Shown here piece by piece: positions 7,880-16,652 of a stretch of 64,000 bases of DNA (positions are counted from its first letter, which is position 1; each line of letters begins with the position of its first letter). A model generated the notes under the pieces. That model did not search any database. It was given only the letters and a program-made list of their open reading frames with translations, and had not been told where the DNA came from. Location: the NCBI RefSeq assembly GCF_019711655.1, contig NZ_JAIGNU010000002.1, positions 310,001 to 374,000 of the forward strand, read 5' to 3'. A program made the position numbers and the translations under genes. The DNA comes from Qipengyuania mesophila (GTDB taxonomy: Bacteria; Pseudomonadota; Alphaproteobacteria; Sphingomonadales; Sphingomonadaceae).

Positions 7880-8686
7880 ATGAGCGAGCGCAAAGCGATC
7901 TTCATCACCGGTGGCGGGTCGGGAATCGGCCGCGCGGTAGCGGTCTATTTCGGCCAGCGCGGCTGGTTCGTCGGGCTCGGCGATATCGACAAGGCGGGCA
8001 TGCGTGCCACCGAGGAGATGATCGGCAACGGCTTCGTCTATTCGCATGTCTTCGACGTGCGCGATCGCGCCGCCTGGGACGAGGCGCTCGAAGCCTTCTC
8101 GGTTGCGGCGGGGGGCAGGATCGACGTGGTGTTCAACAATGCCGGCATTCCGCTCGGCGGCTCGCTGCTCGAGAACAGCACCGAGGAAATCGAGCGCTGC
8201 CTCGACATCAACCTCAAGGGCGTGCTGTTCGGCGCGCAGGCGGCGCATCCGCACCTCAAGAAGAGCGCGCCTGGCTCCTGCCTGCTCAACACCGCCAGCG
8301 CTGCCGGCATCTACGGCACACCGGGCGCCAGCGTCTATTCTGCGACCAAGTTCGGCGTCCGCGCTGTGACCGAGAGCCTCGACGGCGAATGGGCCGAGGA
8401 CGGGATCAACGTCCGGAGCCTGATGCCGAGCTTCATCGACACGCCGCTGCTCGACCACAATCCCAACGCCCGTTCGAACGAGGGCATCCGCCAGCGCGTG
8501 ACCGAGGCCGGGCTCGAGATCACCCCCGTCGAAGAAGTCGCCGCAGCCGCCTGGGCCGCGGTCCATGGCGAGAAACTGCACACCACCGTCGGCAAGACCG
8601 CCAAGAGCATGGCCTTCGCCGCGCGCTGGCTGCCTGGCCGCGTGCGCAAGCAGACGCGTTCGTCCTTCCGCCCGCTGGGCCAGTAA
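7880..8686 (+). CDS. Short-chain dehydrogenase/reductase
   Basis: NAD(P)-dependent oxidoreductase of the classical SDR family, 268 residues. Cofactor motif TGGGSGIGRAVA near residue 11, NNAG motif in VFNNAGIPLG, the catalytic Ser in NTASAAGIYG and the YSATK active site. The Asp in GLGDIDKAG after the second strand suggests NAD(H). The C-terminal RWLPGRVRKQTRSSF is basic. An AGTGAGAAC precedes the ATG. The substrate cannot be read from sequence; it is not part of the later beta-oxidation cluster. Confidence 0.88.
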   Translation: MSERKAIFITGGGSGIGRAVAVYFGQRGWFVGLGDIDKAGMRATEEMIGNGFVYSHVFDVRDRAAWDEALEAFSVAAGGRIDVVFNNAGIPLGGSLLENSTEEIERCLDINLKGVLFGAQAAHPHLKKSAPGSCLLNTASAAGIYGTPGASVYSATKFGVRAVTESLDGEWAEDGINVRSLMPSFIDTPLLDHNPNARSNEGIRQRVTEAGLEITPVEEVAAAAWAAVHGEKLHTTVGKTAKSMAFAARWLPGRVRKQTRSSFRPLGQ

Positions 8687-8708
8687 GCGCATCCGGGGAG
8701 TCGCAACC

Positions 8709-9755
8709 ATGCTGAAAGCAATGATCTCGGGCGCCGCGCTGGCGCTCGCCCTCGCCGCTCCCGCCGAGGCCCAGCTGACGGACGGAGAACCGCTGGTCGT
8801 CGCCACTACCTACACAGTCAAAACCGCGATCCTCGAGGGCGAGAGCCGCAAGGTCAGCGTGCGCCTGCCGACCGGCTATGACGAGGAGCCCGAGCGGAAG
8901 TATCCGGTGGTCTATGTCCTCGACGGCGGGCCCGAGCAGGATTTCGAGCACATCGCCGGGATCGCGCAGAGCCGCGACATGAACTGGTCGTTCGAGCCCT
9001 TCATCCTCGTCGGGATCGAGAGCGTGAACCGGCACCACGAACTGGCGCCGCCGGTTGTCGATCCCAAACCCTACGAGGACGCCATGGGCGCCACGCCCGG
9101 CGGTTCGCCCGACTACCGCCGCTTCCTGCGCGAGGAGCTCAAGCCGCTTGTCGAAGCGAGCTTCCGCACCGACGGGCACGACGCGATCATGGGCGAGTCG
9201 CTCGCCGCCCTGTTCGTGGTCGAGACGCTGCTGAAGGATCCGACGCTGTTCGACGACTATATCGCAATCTCGCCCAGCATGTGGTGGGAGCAGATGAAAT
9301 TCGGCAAGGAAGCGGCAGGCTATCTCGCCAAGCATCCCGCTGGCGAGCGTCGCCTTTACCTCACCAGCGCGAGCGAGGGCGACTGGCACCGCGAGGGGAC
9401 CGAAAGGCTGATCGCGGCGCTGCGGACCGACGCGCCCGAGGGGCTGGAATGGGCCTTCGTGGAGGCCGGGGACGCCGAGACGCACGGCACGCTCTACCAC
9501 CCCATGGCGCTCGACGCGTTCCGCCTGCTCTACGGGACACCGACGCGCGAGTATAAGAGCTACCCCCTGATCGGCGGCCCCGACATCGCCGAGCGCACCG
9601 AGGAGGAACAGGCGCTGCTCGATACAGAGTGCACGCGCGACAACAGCATCGCGATGACACCGGGCACGGCCGAGCGGGCGCGCGAAAGCCTCTACTACCG
9701 TTGCCTGCTGCTGGACCTCGGACCGCGAGCGCGCGAGGGAACGCTAGGCCAGTAG
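8709..9755 (+). CDS. Exported alpha/beta hydrolase, esterase-D/IroE-like
   Basis: 348 residues with a Sec signal peptide ([21 protein letters not shown], cut before Gln), so periplasmic or secreted. The body matches the putative esterase family ([41 protein letters not shown]), with the nucleophile elbow [10 protein letters not shown] and a C-terminal His in [11 protein letters not shown]. This family includes enterochelin-type and other carboxyl esterases. The extra C-terminal ~70 residues ([14 protein letters not shown]) contain two Cys that could form a disulfide. Its last 12 bases overlap the convergent phhB gene. Confidence 0.85.
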   Translation: MLKAMISGAALALALAAPAEAQLTDGEPLVVATTYTVKTAILEGESRKVSVRLPTGYDEEPERKYPVVYVLDGGPEQDFEHIAGIAQSRDMNWSFEPFILVGIESVNRHHELAPPVVDPKPYEDAMGATPGGSPDYRRFLREELKPLVEASFRTDGHDAIMGESLAALFVVETLLKDPTLFDDYIAISPSMWWEQMKFGKEAAGYLAKHPAGERRLYLTSASEGDWHREGTERLIAALRTDAPEGLEWAFVEAGDAETHGTLYHPMALDAFRLLYGTPTREYKSYPLIGGPDIAERTEEEQALLDTECTRDNSIAMTPGTAERARESLYYRCLLLDLGPRAREGTLGQ

Positions 9756-10037
9756 CGCGTCGATCTTGCGCGCCATCTTGACGTCGCGCAGGCTGAGCCC
9801 GCCGGCGTCATGCGTGGTCAGCGTGATTTCGACGCGGTTGTAGACGTTGAACCATTCGGGATGGTGGTCGCGCGTCTCGGCGATCATCGCGACACGCGTC
9901 ATGAAGGCGAAGGCTTCGGAGAAGTCGGCGAACTCGAACGTCCGCTCGATCGCCTTGCCCTCGCGCGCAAGCGCCCAGCCGGTCAGGCCGCGCAGCCAGC
10001 TGTCGCGTTCTTCCTCGGTCAGTTGCTCGACGGTCAT
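9744..10037 (-). CDS. phhB: 4a-hydroxytetrahydrobiopterin dehydratase (pterin-4a-carbinolamine dehydratase)
   Basis: 97-residue enzyme that dehydrates the 4a-carbinolamine produced by aromatic amino acid hydroxylases, regenerating the pterin cofactor. The family signature is complete: [20 protein letters not shown], then the active-site [18 protein letters not shown] and [17 protein letters not shown]. No phenylalanine hydroxylase is nearby, so it may serve another pterin enzyme. Convergent with the esterase gene and overlapping it by 12 bases. Confidence 0.95.
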   Translation of the reverse strand: MTVEQLTEEERDSWLRGLTGWALAREGKAIERTFEFADFSEAFAFMTRVAMIAETRDHHPEWFNVYNRVEITLTTHDAGGLSLRDVKMARKIDALLA

Positions 10038-10094
10038 GGTGAGCGAATCTCCTCTGCTTGTCGCTGCGGGCGCTTTTGCCTATCGCCCCTGCCC

Positions 10095-10676
10095 ATGCAA
10101 GCTCGCCTCGTCGCAAAGGATATAGCATGCCGCCGCGGCGAGCGGCTGCTGTTCCGTGGGTTTTCGCTCGAATGCGGCAGCGGCCAGGCGGTGCAGGTCA
10201 CCGGCGCCAACGGGATCGGCAAGTCGAGCCTCATGCGGATCCTCGCCGGGCTGCTGCGCCCCTTCGCGGGCACGGTCGAGCGCGAAGGCATGATGGGGCT
10301 GGTCGACGAACGGCTGGCGCTCGATGCCAATCTCCCGCTCGGACGCGCGCTAGCCTTCTGGCAGGATATCGACGGCTGCCGCGATCCCGGCCGCGCGCTC
10401 GAGGTGCTGCAGTTGGACGCGCTGATGGACGTGCCGGTGCGGTATCTATCGACCGGGCAGAAGAAGCGCGCCGCGCTCGCGCGGCTGATCAACCGAAACT
10501 GCCCCATCTGGCTGCTTGACGAGCCGCTCAACGGGCTCGACAGCCAGGCGCAGAAGGCCTTCGAGGCGCTGATTGCGCTGCATTGCCAGGGCGGCGGCAT
10601 CGCCGTGGTAGCCTCGCACCAGCCGATCGCCCTGCCCGCCCCGCGGACGATCGACCTCGCGGAGTATGCCGCATGA
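10095..10676 (+). CDS. ccmA: Cytochrome c maturation ABC transporter ATPase CcmA
   Basis: ATP-binding subunit of the heme-handling CcmABCD complex of system I cytochrome c biogenesis, on the cytoplasmic face. 193 residues. Walker A GANGIGKSS, signature LSTGQKKRAALARL and Walker B PIWLLDEPLNGLD are all present, and the short length and motif spacing suit CcmA. Its stop overlaps the ccmB start as ATGA, so the two are translationally coupled. Confidence 0.94.
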   Translation: MQARLVAKDIACRRGERLLFRGFSLECGSGQAVQVTGANGIGKSSLMRILAGLLRPFAGTVEREGMMGLVDERLALDANLPLGRALAFWQDIDGCRDPGRALEVLQLDALMDVPVRYLSTGQKKRAALARLINRNCPIWLLDEPLNGLDSQAQKAFEALIALHCQGGGIAVVASHQPIALPAPRTIDLAEYAA

Positions 10677-11326
10677 TCGGCGTACTGCTCCGACGCGATC
10701 TCGGCCTGCTGCTGCCCGGCGGACGCGGTGGCGGGAGCGTGTTGCCGCTGCTGTTCTTCCTTGCCGTCGCCATGCTCTATCCTTTCGCGGTCGGGCCCGA
10801 TGCGCAATTGCTGGCGCGCACCGGCGGCGGGGTGATCTGGGTCGCCGCGCTGCTCGCCGCGATCCTCCCGCTCGAAAAGCTCGTCGCCGGCGACATGGAG
10901 GCGGGCGTGTTCGACCAGCTGCACCTGCGCGGCGTGAGCGAGGAACTGGCGATGGCGGTCCGGTTGCTCGCGCACTGGCTCGCCTTCGCACCGTTGTTGC
11001 TGCTCGCCACCCTGCCCGCCGCCGCCCTGCTTGGACTGCCGGGCGAGACCACGCGCACCGTCCTGCTCGGCCTGCTCGTCGGTACCCCCGGTCTCGCCGC
11101 GGTCGGCCTCGCCGTCGCCGCGCTCACTGCGACGCTGCGCGGCGGCGCGGCGCTCGCCGGCCTGATGGTGATCCCGCTCGCCGTGCCGATCCTGATCTTC
11201 GGCGCGGGCGCGCTCTCGACCACCGGCGAGGGCGGGATCGCCCTTGCCGCGGCCATCAGCCTCGGTCTCTGCGCAGCCGCGCCCTTCGTGGCCGGCGCCG
11301 CCATCCGCTCGGCACGCGAGGGGTGA
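10673..11326 (+). CDS. ccmB: Heme exporter protein CcmB
   Basis: Membrane subunit partnering CcmA in cytochrome c maturation. 217 residues with about six hydrophobic segments (VLPLLFFLAVAMLYPFAV, GVIWVAALLAAILPLEKLV, LAFAPLLLLATLPAAALLG and others) and the family stretch DMEAGVFDQLHLRGVSEE. ATGA overlap with ccmA. Unlike the common ccmABC arrangement, the next gene is sat/cysC, so ccmC and the rest of the system are elsewhere. Confidence 0.94.
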   Translation: MIGVLLRRDLGLLLPGGRGGGSVLPLLFFLAVAMLYPFAVGPDAQLLARTGGGVIWVAALLAAILPLEKLVAGDMEAGVFDQLHLRGVSEELAMAVRLLAHWLAFAPLLLLATLPAAALLGLPGETTRTVLLGLLVGTPGLAAVGLAVAALTATLRGGAALAGLMVIPLAVPILIFGAGALSTTGEGGIALAAAISLGLCAAAPFVAGAAIRSAREG

Positions 11327-11371
11327 TCGCCGCGCGATAATATGCTTTGAAGCGGAGTCTAAGATCCAGCC

Positions 11372-11380
11372 GGGGGGAGA
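11372..11380 (+). promoter_or_regulatory. Shine-Dalgarno deciding a TTG start
   Basis: GGGGGGAGA, seven bases before the TTG at 11388-11390. It fixes the start of the Sat-CysC fusion at a rare codon; further upstream starts in the same frame would lie inside ccmB. Confidence 0.6.
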
Positions 11381-11387
11381 AACGGAT

Positions 11388-13100
11388 TTGGGTGCCCAGA
11401 AAGAGCCGCATGGCGGCGAGCTGAAGAACCTCTATCTCAGCGAAGAGGAGGCAGCCGAGGAAAAGGCGCAGTCCAAGGACTGGCCGAGCTGGGACCTTAC
11501 GCCCCGGCAGCTGTGCGACATCGAGCTGCTGCTCAACGGTGGCTTCTCCCCGCTCGAAGGCTTTCTCGGCAAGGCCGACTACGACAGCGTGGTTGCCGAC
11601 ATGCGCCTCACGGATGGCCTGCTGTGGCCGATCCCGATCACGCTCGACGTCTCGCAGCACTTTGCCGACAGCGTAAGCGAAGGCGATGTCATCGCGCTGC
11701 GCGACCGCGAGGGCGTGCTCGTCGCCACCATGACGATCGCGGACAAGTGGACGCCCGACAAGCGCAAGGAATGCGAAGGCGTTCTGGGGACCACCGACGA
11801 CACCCATCCGGAGGTCGACCGGCTGCTCAACCACTCGGGCCCCGTCTATCTCGGCGGCAGGCTCAAGGGCGTACAGGCGCCGCGCCATTTCGACTTCACC
11901 CATATCCGCCACAGCCCGCGGGAAATGCGCGATCTCTTCGCCAAATGGGGCTGGCGCAAGGTGGTCGCCTTCCAGACGCGCAACCCGCTCCACCGCGCGC
12001 ACCAGGAGCTGACCTTCCGCGCCGCGCGCGAGGCCGAGGCGAACCTGCTGCTGCACCCGGTGGTCGGACTGACGAAGCCGGGCGACATCGACTATTTCAC
12101 CCGCGTGCGCTGCTACGACCGGCTGATGCAGCACTATCCCGAACAGACCAGCACGCTGAGCCTGCTGCCGCTCGCCATGCGTATGGCCGGCCCGCGCGAG
12201 GCGCTGTGGCACGGGATCATCCGCAAGAATTACGGCTGCACCCATTTCATCATCGGCCGCGACCATGCCGGGCCCGGCAAGGACAGCAAGGGCGAGGACT
12301 TCTACGGCCCCTATGACGCGCAGGACCTGTTCGTCGAGCACCAGGAGGAACTCGACATCAGTCTCGTTCCTTTCAAGCAGATGGTCTACGTCCAGGAACG
12401 CGCGCAGTACGCACCGGTCGACGAGGTCGAGGACCACGAAACGCAGCTCAACATCTCGGGCACCGAACTGCGGCGACGGCTGAAGCACAATCTCGAGCTG
12501 CCCGAATGGTTCAGTTTCCCCGAGGTGGTCGCGGTGCTGCGCGAGCGCCACCCACCGCTTACCGAACAGGGCTTCACACTGTTCTTCACCGGCTTCTCGG
12601 GCAGCGGCAAGTCGACCATCGCCAATGCGGTGATGACCAAGCTGATGGAAATGGGCGGGCGGCGAGTGACGCTGCTCGACGGCGACGTGGTGAGGAAGAA
12701 CCTTTCGAGCGAGCTCGGCTTCTCGAAGGAGCACCGCAACCTCAACATCGAGCGGATCGGCTTCGTCGCGAGCGAGATCACCAAGAACGGCGGCGTCGCG
12801 ATCTGCGCCCCGATCGCACCGTACAGGGGGAGCCGCCGCGTTGTGCGCGAACTGATCGAACCGCTCGGCGGGTTCCTAGAAATCCACGTCAACACGCCGC
12901 TGGAGGTGTGCGAGGCGCGCGACCGCAAGGGCCTCTACGCCAAGGCTCGTGCCGGGGTGATCAAGGAATTCACCGGCATCTCCGATCCCTATGAGGAACC
13001 GGAAAACCCCGAAATGCGGATCGACACCACCGACATCACCATCGACCAGGCCGCGCAGCAAGTGCTGCTCAAGCTGGAGAAGCTGGGGTATCTGGCGTGA
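11388..13100 (+). CDS. Bifunctional sulfate adenylyltransferase / adenylylsulfate kinase (Sat-CysC fusion)
   Basis: Two-step sulfate activation in one 570-residue polypeptide: ATP + sulfate to APS, then APS to PAPS. Residues ~1-390 are a monomeric-type ATP sulfurylase with the nucleotide motif QTRNPLHRAH (196-205) and GRDHAGPGKDSKGEDFYGPY. Residues ~395-570 are APS kinase with P-loop GFSGSGKS (402-409), LLDGDVVRKNLSSELGFS and the mobile-lid EITKNGGVAICAPIAPYRG. I chose the TTG at 11388 because a strong GGGGGGAGA lies seven bases upstream; no ATG or GTG is as well placed. No PAPS reductase is adjacent. Confidence 0.92.
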   Translation: MGAQKEPHGGELKNLYLSEEEAAEEKAQSKDWPSWDLTPRQLCDIELLLNGGFSPLEGFLGKADYDSVVADMRLTDGLLWPIPITLDVSQHFADSVSEGDVIALRDREGVLVATMTIADKWTPDKRKECEGVLGTTDDTHPEVDRLLNHSGPVYLGGRLKGVQAPRHFDFTHIRHSPREMRDLFAKWGWRKVVAFQTRNPLHRAHQELTFRAAREAEANLLLHPVVGLTKPGDIDYFTRVRCYDRLMQHYPEQTSTLSLLPLAMRMAGPREALWHGIIRKNYGCTHFIIGRDHAGPGKDSKGEDFYGPYDAQDLFVEHQEELDISLVPFKQMVYVQERAQYAPVDEVEDHETQLNISGTELRRRLKHNLELPEWFSFPEVVAVLRERHPPLTEQGFTLFFTGFSGSGKSTIANAVMTKLMEMGGRRVTLLDGDVVRKNLSSELGFSKEHRNLNIERIGFVASEITKNGGVAICAPIAPYRGSRRVVRELIEPLGGFLEIHVNTPLEVCEARDRKGLYAKARAGVIKEFTGISDPYEEPENPEMRIDTTDITIDQAAQQVLLKLEKLGYLA

Positions 13101-13112
13101 GCTAAGAGCGCC

Positions 13113-13940
13113 TCAATAAGGCGGCTGGTGCAGGCCCTTGGGGCTTTCGGTGAAGATCTCCACCCCGTCCTCGGTGATCCCGATCGAATGCTCGAACTGC
13201 GCCGAGAGCGACTTGTCGCGGGTGACGGCGGTCCAGCCGTCGCCGAGGACCTTGGCATGCGGGCGACCGGCGTTGATCATCGGTTCGATGGTGAAGAACA
13301 TGCCCGGCTTGATCTGCGGCCCGGTGCCCGCGCGCGCGGCGTGGATCACTTCGGGCGCATCGTGGAACAGGCGGCCGAGGCCGTGGCCGCAGAACTCCTG
13401 CACCACGCCATAGCGATACTGGCGCGCATGCGCCTCGATCGCGGCGCCGATGTCGCCCACGCGCGCACCCGGCTGAGAGGCGGCGTCGATCCCGAGCATC
13501 AGGCATTCATAGGTCACCTCGACCAGCCGCCTGGCCTTGATCGAAGGTTCGCCGGCGAAGAACATGCGGCTGGTATCGCCGTGCCAGCCGTCGAGCAGCG
13601 GGGTCACGTCAATATTGACGATGTCGCCGTCCTTGAGCGCCTTGTCCGACGGAATGCCGTGGCAGATCACATGGTTGATCGAGGTGCAGCAGCTGTGCGC
13701 ATAGCCGCGATAGCCCATGGTTGCCGGCACCGCGCCGGCATCGAGCGTCATCGTCCGGACGAGATCGTCGATCTGCCCCGTGGTCACTCCCGGCTGGACG
13801 AAACTGGTCAGCTCGTCGAGGATTTCGGCGGCGAGGCGCCCGGCCTTGCGCATGCCCTCGAACCCCTCGGGCCCATGGAGCTTGATGGTGCCGTCACGAT
13901 AGACGGTCTGGTCGCTGTCGATCACCTGATATTCGGTCAT
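13113..13940 (-). CDS. map: Methionine aminopeptidase, type I
   Basis: Dinuclear metalloenzyme that removes the initiator Met from new proteins. 275 residues. Metal ligands are visible in order: the two Asp in IVNIDVTPLLDGWHGDTSRM, His in VQEFCGHGLGRLFHDAP, Glu in MFFTIEPMIN and Glu in QFEHSIGITEDG; the substrate-side His is in INHVICHGIP. Starts MTEYQVIDSDQTV at 13940. Convergent with sat-cysC, 12 bases apart. Confidence 0.95.
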   Translation of the reverse strand: MTEYQVIDSDQTVYRDGTIKLHGPEGFEGMRKAGRLAAEILDELTSFVQPGVTTGQIDDLVRTMTLDAGAVPATMGYRGYAHSCCTSINHVICHGIPSDKALKDGDIVNIDVTPLLDGWHGDTSRMFFAGEPSIKARRLVEVTYECLMLGIDAASQPGARVGDIGAAIEAHARQYRYGVVQEFCGHGLGRLFHDAPEVIHAARAGTGPQIKPGMFFTIEPMINAGRPHAKVLGDGWTAVTRDKSLSAQFEHSIGITEDGVEIFTESPKGLHQPPY

Positions 13941-13981
13941 GCGCGCCCACATAGCGATTGTCCGGGCATTTTGCGAGCGCG

Positions 13982-14788
13982 CTAGTGCTTGACGCTGAAG
14001 GCCCTCGCATATTCCGGCTTCACCGCGTCGAGGACCGAGGCGGTGACCGGGAAATCGAGTTCGTAGTCCCCCTCGGCATAGGCGCCCGCGACATAGGGGC
14101 CGAAATAGACCGTGATGCGGTCGAAGGTCTTGCCGTTGGACGAGCCGATCAGCACTTCGGCCTCGTCGAGGCCGGGGCACTTGTCGAACATGTCGTCGCT
14201 CCCCTCGTCAACGGGCTCGCCGCGGCGTTTCTCGCGTACCTTGTTGAGCGTATCGCAGAGCCGCTTGCCCAGCCCCTGCTCCAGCGCCACGGGCGAGTTG
14301 AACAGCTCGATCCCCTTCACGGCCCGGTGTTTCTCGCGGTCCCACACCAGCGATTCCGTGCCGTACATGCCGTGCGCCCCGCCCGAATAGGAGGAGAGAT
14401 GGCCCGAAAGGCTGAGGAAACGCGGCAGGTCGGCGACAACCTTCCATTCCTCGGCGGCGCTGTGCTGGCGCGGGGTCCAGTCTTCGCCCTTCGCCGAGAC
14501 CCAGTCCTCGTCGGCTTCCTCGCGCAGTCCTGCGAGCATCGCATCGGAGCGCTTCTCGAGATAGTCGGCCAGCTCGGGCTCGGCGGCGACCACGACGGGC
14601 CAGGAATAGGCGAACTGGTAGCGCTCGGTCTCCTGCTCGACCGAATAGGCTTCCGCGGCCGGGGCAGCGCTCGCTTCGGCCTCTGCGGTCGCGGTTTCGC
14701 TCACTCCCGCCTTCTCCGCATAGTCGGCGCCGTCCGAACAGGCCGCACTCGACAGGGCGAGCGAAATCAGGAACAGGGGCGCACGCAT
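13982..14788 (-). CDS. Putative lipoprotein, DUF4163/DUF3298 (RsiV-like) family
   Basis: 268 residues. The leader MRAPLFLISLALSSAACSDG has a lipobox (SAAC), then an Ala/Glu-rich linker of about 30 residues. The folded part carries the family hallmark SSYSGGAHGMYGTES, with a C-terminal beta-rich region (ITVYFGPYVAGAYAEGDYEL). In RsiV of Bacillus this fold binds lysozyme; in Gram-negatives the role is unclear, and possible links to cell-envelope or lysozyme inhibition are inference. Divergent from the M17 peptidase gene. Confidence 0.82.
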   Translation of the reverse strand: MRAPLFLISLALSSAACSDGADYAEKAGVSETATAEAEASAAPAAEAYSVEQETERYQFAYSWPVVVAAEPELADYLEKRSDAMLAGLREEADEDWVSAKGEDWTPRQHSAAEEWKVVADLPRFLSLSGHLSSYSGGAHGMYGTESLVWDREKHRAVKGIELFNSPVALEQGLGKRLCDTLNKVREKRRGEPVDEGSDDMFDKCPGLDEAEVLIGSSNGKTFDRITVYFGPYVAGAYAEGDYELDFPVTASVLDAVKPEYARAFSVKH

Positions 14789-14835
14789 CGCGGTTTCCTT
14801 TGCGAAAGACGAATTGATCAGGGGCGATTTTCGAT

Positions 14836-16224
14836 ATGGCCGACAAGCAGCCGCTTATCCAGCCCGACCGGGGGCAAGAGGCGATTTCCATCCACCTCGT
14901 CAACCGCGACGGCTTCCAGGGCTGGGTAAAGAAGCTCTCCGCCAGCCAGCGCGCCGCGCTGGAGGCGCAGAAGTTCGACGGCAGCGGCTACCAGGTGGGG
15001 ATCGTACCCGATGGCGATAGCTGGTTTGCGGTCGGCGGTGTGGCCAATCCCGACGAACTTTCGAGCTGGTGCATGGCGCGGCTCGCCGAGAGCCTGCCGG
15101 CGGGGACCTATCGCCGGGCCGAGGGCGAACCCGGCCCCGCGCTCCACGGCTGGCAGACCGCGCAATATGTGTTCGACCGCTACAAGCAGCCCGAGCGCCC
15201 GGTCGGCCCTCGCGTGCTGCTGACCAAGGAGGTCAAGGCGATCGATCCGGCGATCGCCGAGGCGGAGGCGGTGTGCCTGGTCCGCGACCTCGTCAACACT
15301 CCGGCGGAGGACATGGGCCCGGCGGCGCTCGAGGAGCAGTGCGAGGCACTCGCCAAGAAGCATTCGGCCACGCTCAAGGTTACCAAGGGCGATGCGCTGG
15401 AGCAGGAATATCCGATGGTCCATGCGGTCGGCCGCGCCGCGGCGCGGCACCACGCACCGCGCATCATGCAGCTGAGCTGGGGCAAGGAGGGCGATCCCGT
15501 CCTCGCCATCGTCGGCAAGGGCGTGTGCTTCGACTCGGGCGGGCTCGACGTGAAGAGCGCCGCCGGCATGCTGCTGATGAAGAAGGACATGGGCGGCGCG
15601 GCACATGCCATCGCGCTCGCCGATCTCGTCATGGGCGCGGGCCTGCCGGTCCGCCTGCACCTGCTGGTGCCGGCGGTCGAGAACGCCATCAGCGGCAACA
15701 GCTTCCGCCCCGGTGACGTGCTCAAATCGCGCAAGGGGCTGACGGTCGAGATCGGCAATACCGATGCCGAGGGACGCCTCATTCTCGGCGATGCGCTCCA
15801 GCGCGCGAGCGAGGAGAAGCCCGAGCTGATCCTCGATTTCGCCACGCTGACGGGCGCCGCGAGGATCGCGCTGGGCCCCGACTACCCCGCGCTGATGACG
15901 CGCGAGGATGCCACCGCCGAGGCGCTGATCGCGGCGGGCAAGGCGCATGACGACGAACCCTGGCGCCTGCCGCTGCCAGACGCCTATCGCGAATGGCTCA
16001 ACTCGGACATCGCCGACACCTCCAACGCCCATGCCAATTCCTTTGCCGGAGCGAGCGTCGCGGGGCTGTTCCTCGACAAGTTCGTCGGCGAGGGGATCGA
16101 CTGGGCGCATTTCGACACCTTCGCGTGGCGCCCGCAGGCGAAACCCGGTCGCCCCAAGGGCGGCGATGCCTATGGCCTGCGCGCCGCCTGGCACATGCTG
16201 CGCGCGCGTTTCGGGGGAGGCTGA
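14836..16224 (+). CDS. Leucyl aminopeptidase family protein (M17)
   Basis: Cytosolic dizinc exopeptidase, 462 residues. The C-terminal catalytic domain has the M17 signature NTDAEGRLIL and metal-binding motifs GKGVCFDSGGLDVK, KKDMGGAAHAIALA and LDFATLTGAARIALG. The N-terminal ~150 residues are divergent from classical PepA, as in the shorter pepB-like branch common in alphaproteobacteria. The next gene codes for an SH3 protein. In related genomes the M17 gene is often followed by an SH3-NlpC/P60 peptidase, suggesting a role in cell-wall peptide turnover (inference). Confidence 0.92.
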   Translation: MADKQPLIQPDRGQEAISIHLVNRDGFQGWVKKLSASQRAALEAQKFDGSGYQVGIVPDGDSWFAVGGVANPDELSSWCMARLAESLPAGTYRRAEGEPGPALHGWQTAQYVFDRYKQPERPVGPRVLLTKEVKAIDPAIAEAEAVCLVRDLVNTPAEDMGPAALEEQCEALAKKHSATLKVTKGDALEQEYPMVHAVGRAAARHHAPRIMQLSWGKEGDPVLAIVGKGVCFDSGGLDVKSAAGMLLMKKDMGGAAHAIALADLVMGAGLPVRLHLLVPAVENAISGNSFRPGDVLKSRKGLTVEIGNTDAEGRLILGDALQRASEEKPELILDFATLTGAARIALGPDYPALMTREDATAEALIAAGKAHDDEPWRLPLPDAYREWLNSDIADTSNAHANSFAGASVAGLFLDKFVGEGIDWAHFDTFAWRPQAKPGRPKGGDAYGLRAAWHMLRARFGGG

Positions 16225-16298
16225 CCCCCGCCGCCTTGCCTGAAAGGCCGCGCGCGGCTAAGCGCCCGCAACATTCACAACCGGATTTACCAGACAGC

Positions 16299-16652
16299 GT
16301 GCCTGCTCCCGCCAGTTATTCCCTCCCCGAGAGCACCGTCGGCCTGAAGGGCCCGGTCGACAGGCCCGCGCCGGGAACGCTCCCGCTGCGCGGCGACCTC
16401 GCGCATATCGCGCTAGCCGAACATTATCTTGCCGCCCACTACGTCATCCCGCAGCCGCGGCAGATCGGCGATGCGCCCGCGGTGCTCAAGCTGAACACGC
16501 GCGACGATGCCGAAGACGGCGCGACGCTCGCCGCGGGCCAGGCAATCGAGCTGCTCGACTGCGCCGGCGACTGGGCGTGGATCGCCTGCGGCCCGCAAGG
16601 CCCGAGCGGCTATGTCCGGCTCGGCCAGCTCGCCCCCTCCAGTGACGCATAA
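16299..16652 (+). CDS. SH3-domain protein resembling the N terminus of NlpC/P60 endopeptidases
   Basis: About 117 residues from a GTG at 16299. The sequence (GTLPLRGDLAHIALAEHYLA, HYVIPQPRQIGD, GQAIELLDCAGDWAWIACG, GPSGYVRLGQL) matches the bacterial SH3 domains that precede the NlpC/P60 catalytic domain in sphingomonad C40 peptidases. Here the frame stops right after the SH3 part and argC begins within its last 11 bases; no Cys-His-His catalytic domain follows. It may be a natural stand-alone cell-wall-binding module or a truncated remnant. No signal peptide is apparent, and the start is uncertain. Confidence 0.65.
   Translation: MPAPASYSLPESTVGLKGPVDRPAPGTLPLRGDLAHIALAEHYLAAHYVIPQPRQIGDAPAVLKLNTRDDAEDGATLAAGQAIELLDCAGDWAWIACGPQGPSGYVRLGQLAPSSDA

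Noticed and set aside
11256-12734. Minus-strand open frame of about 490 codons opposite sat-cysC
   Set aside because: Antisense shadow of an intact fused enzyme.
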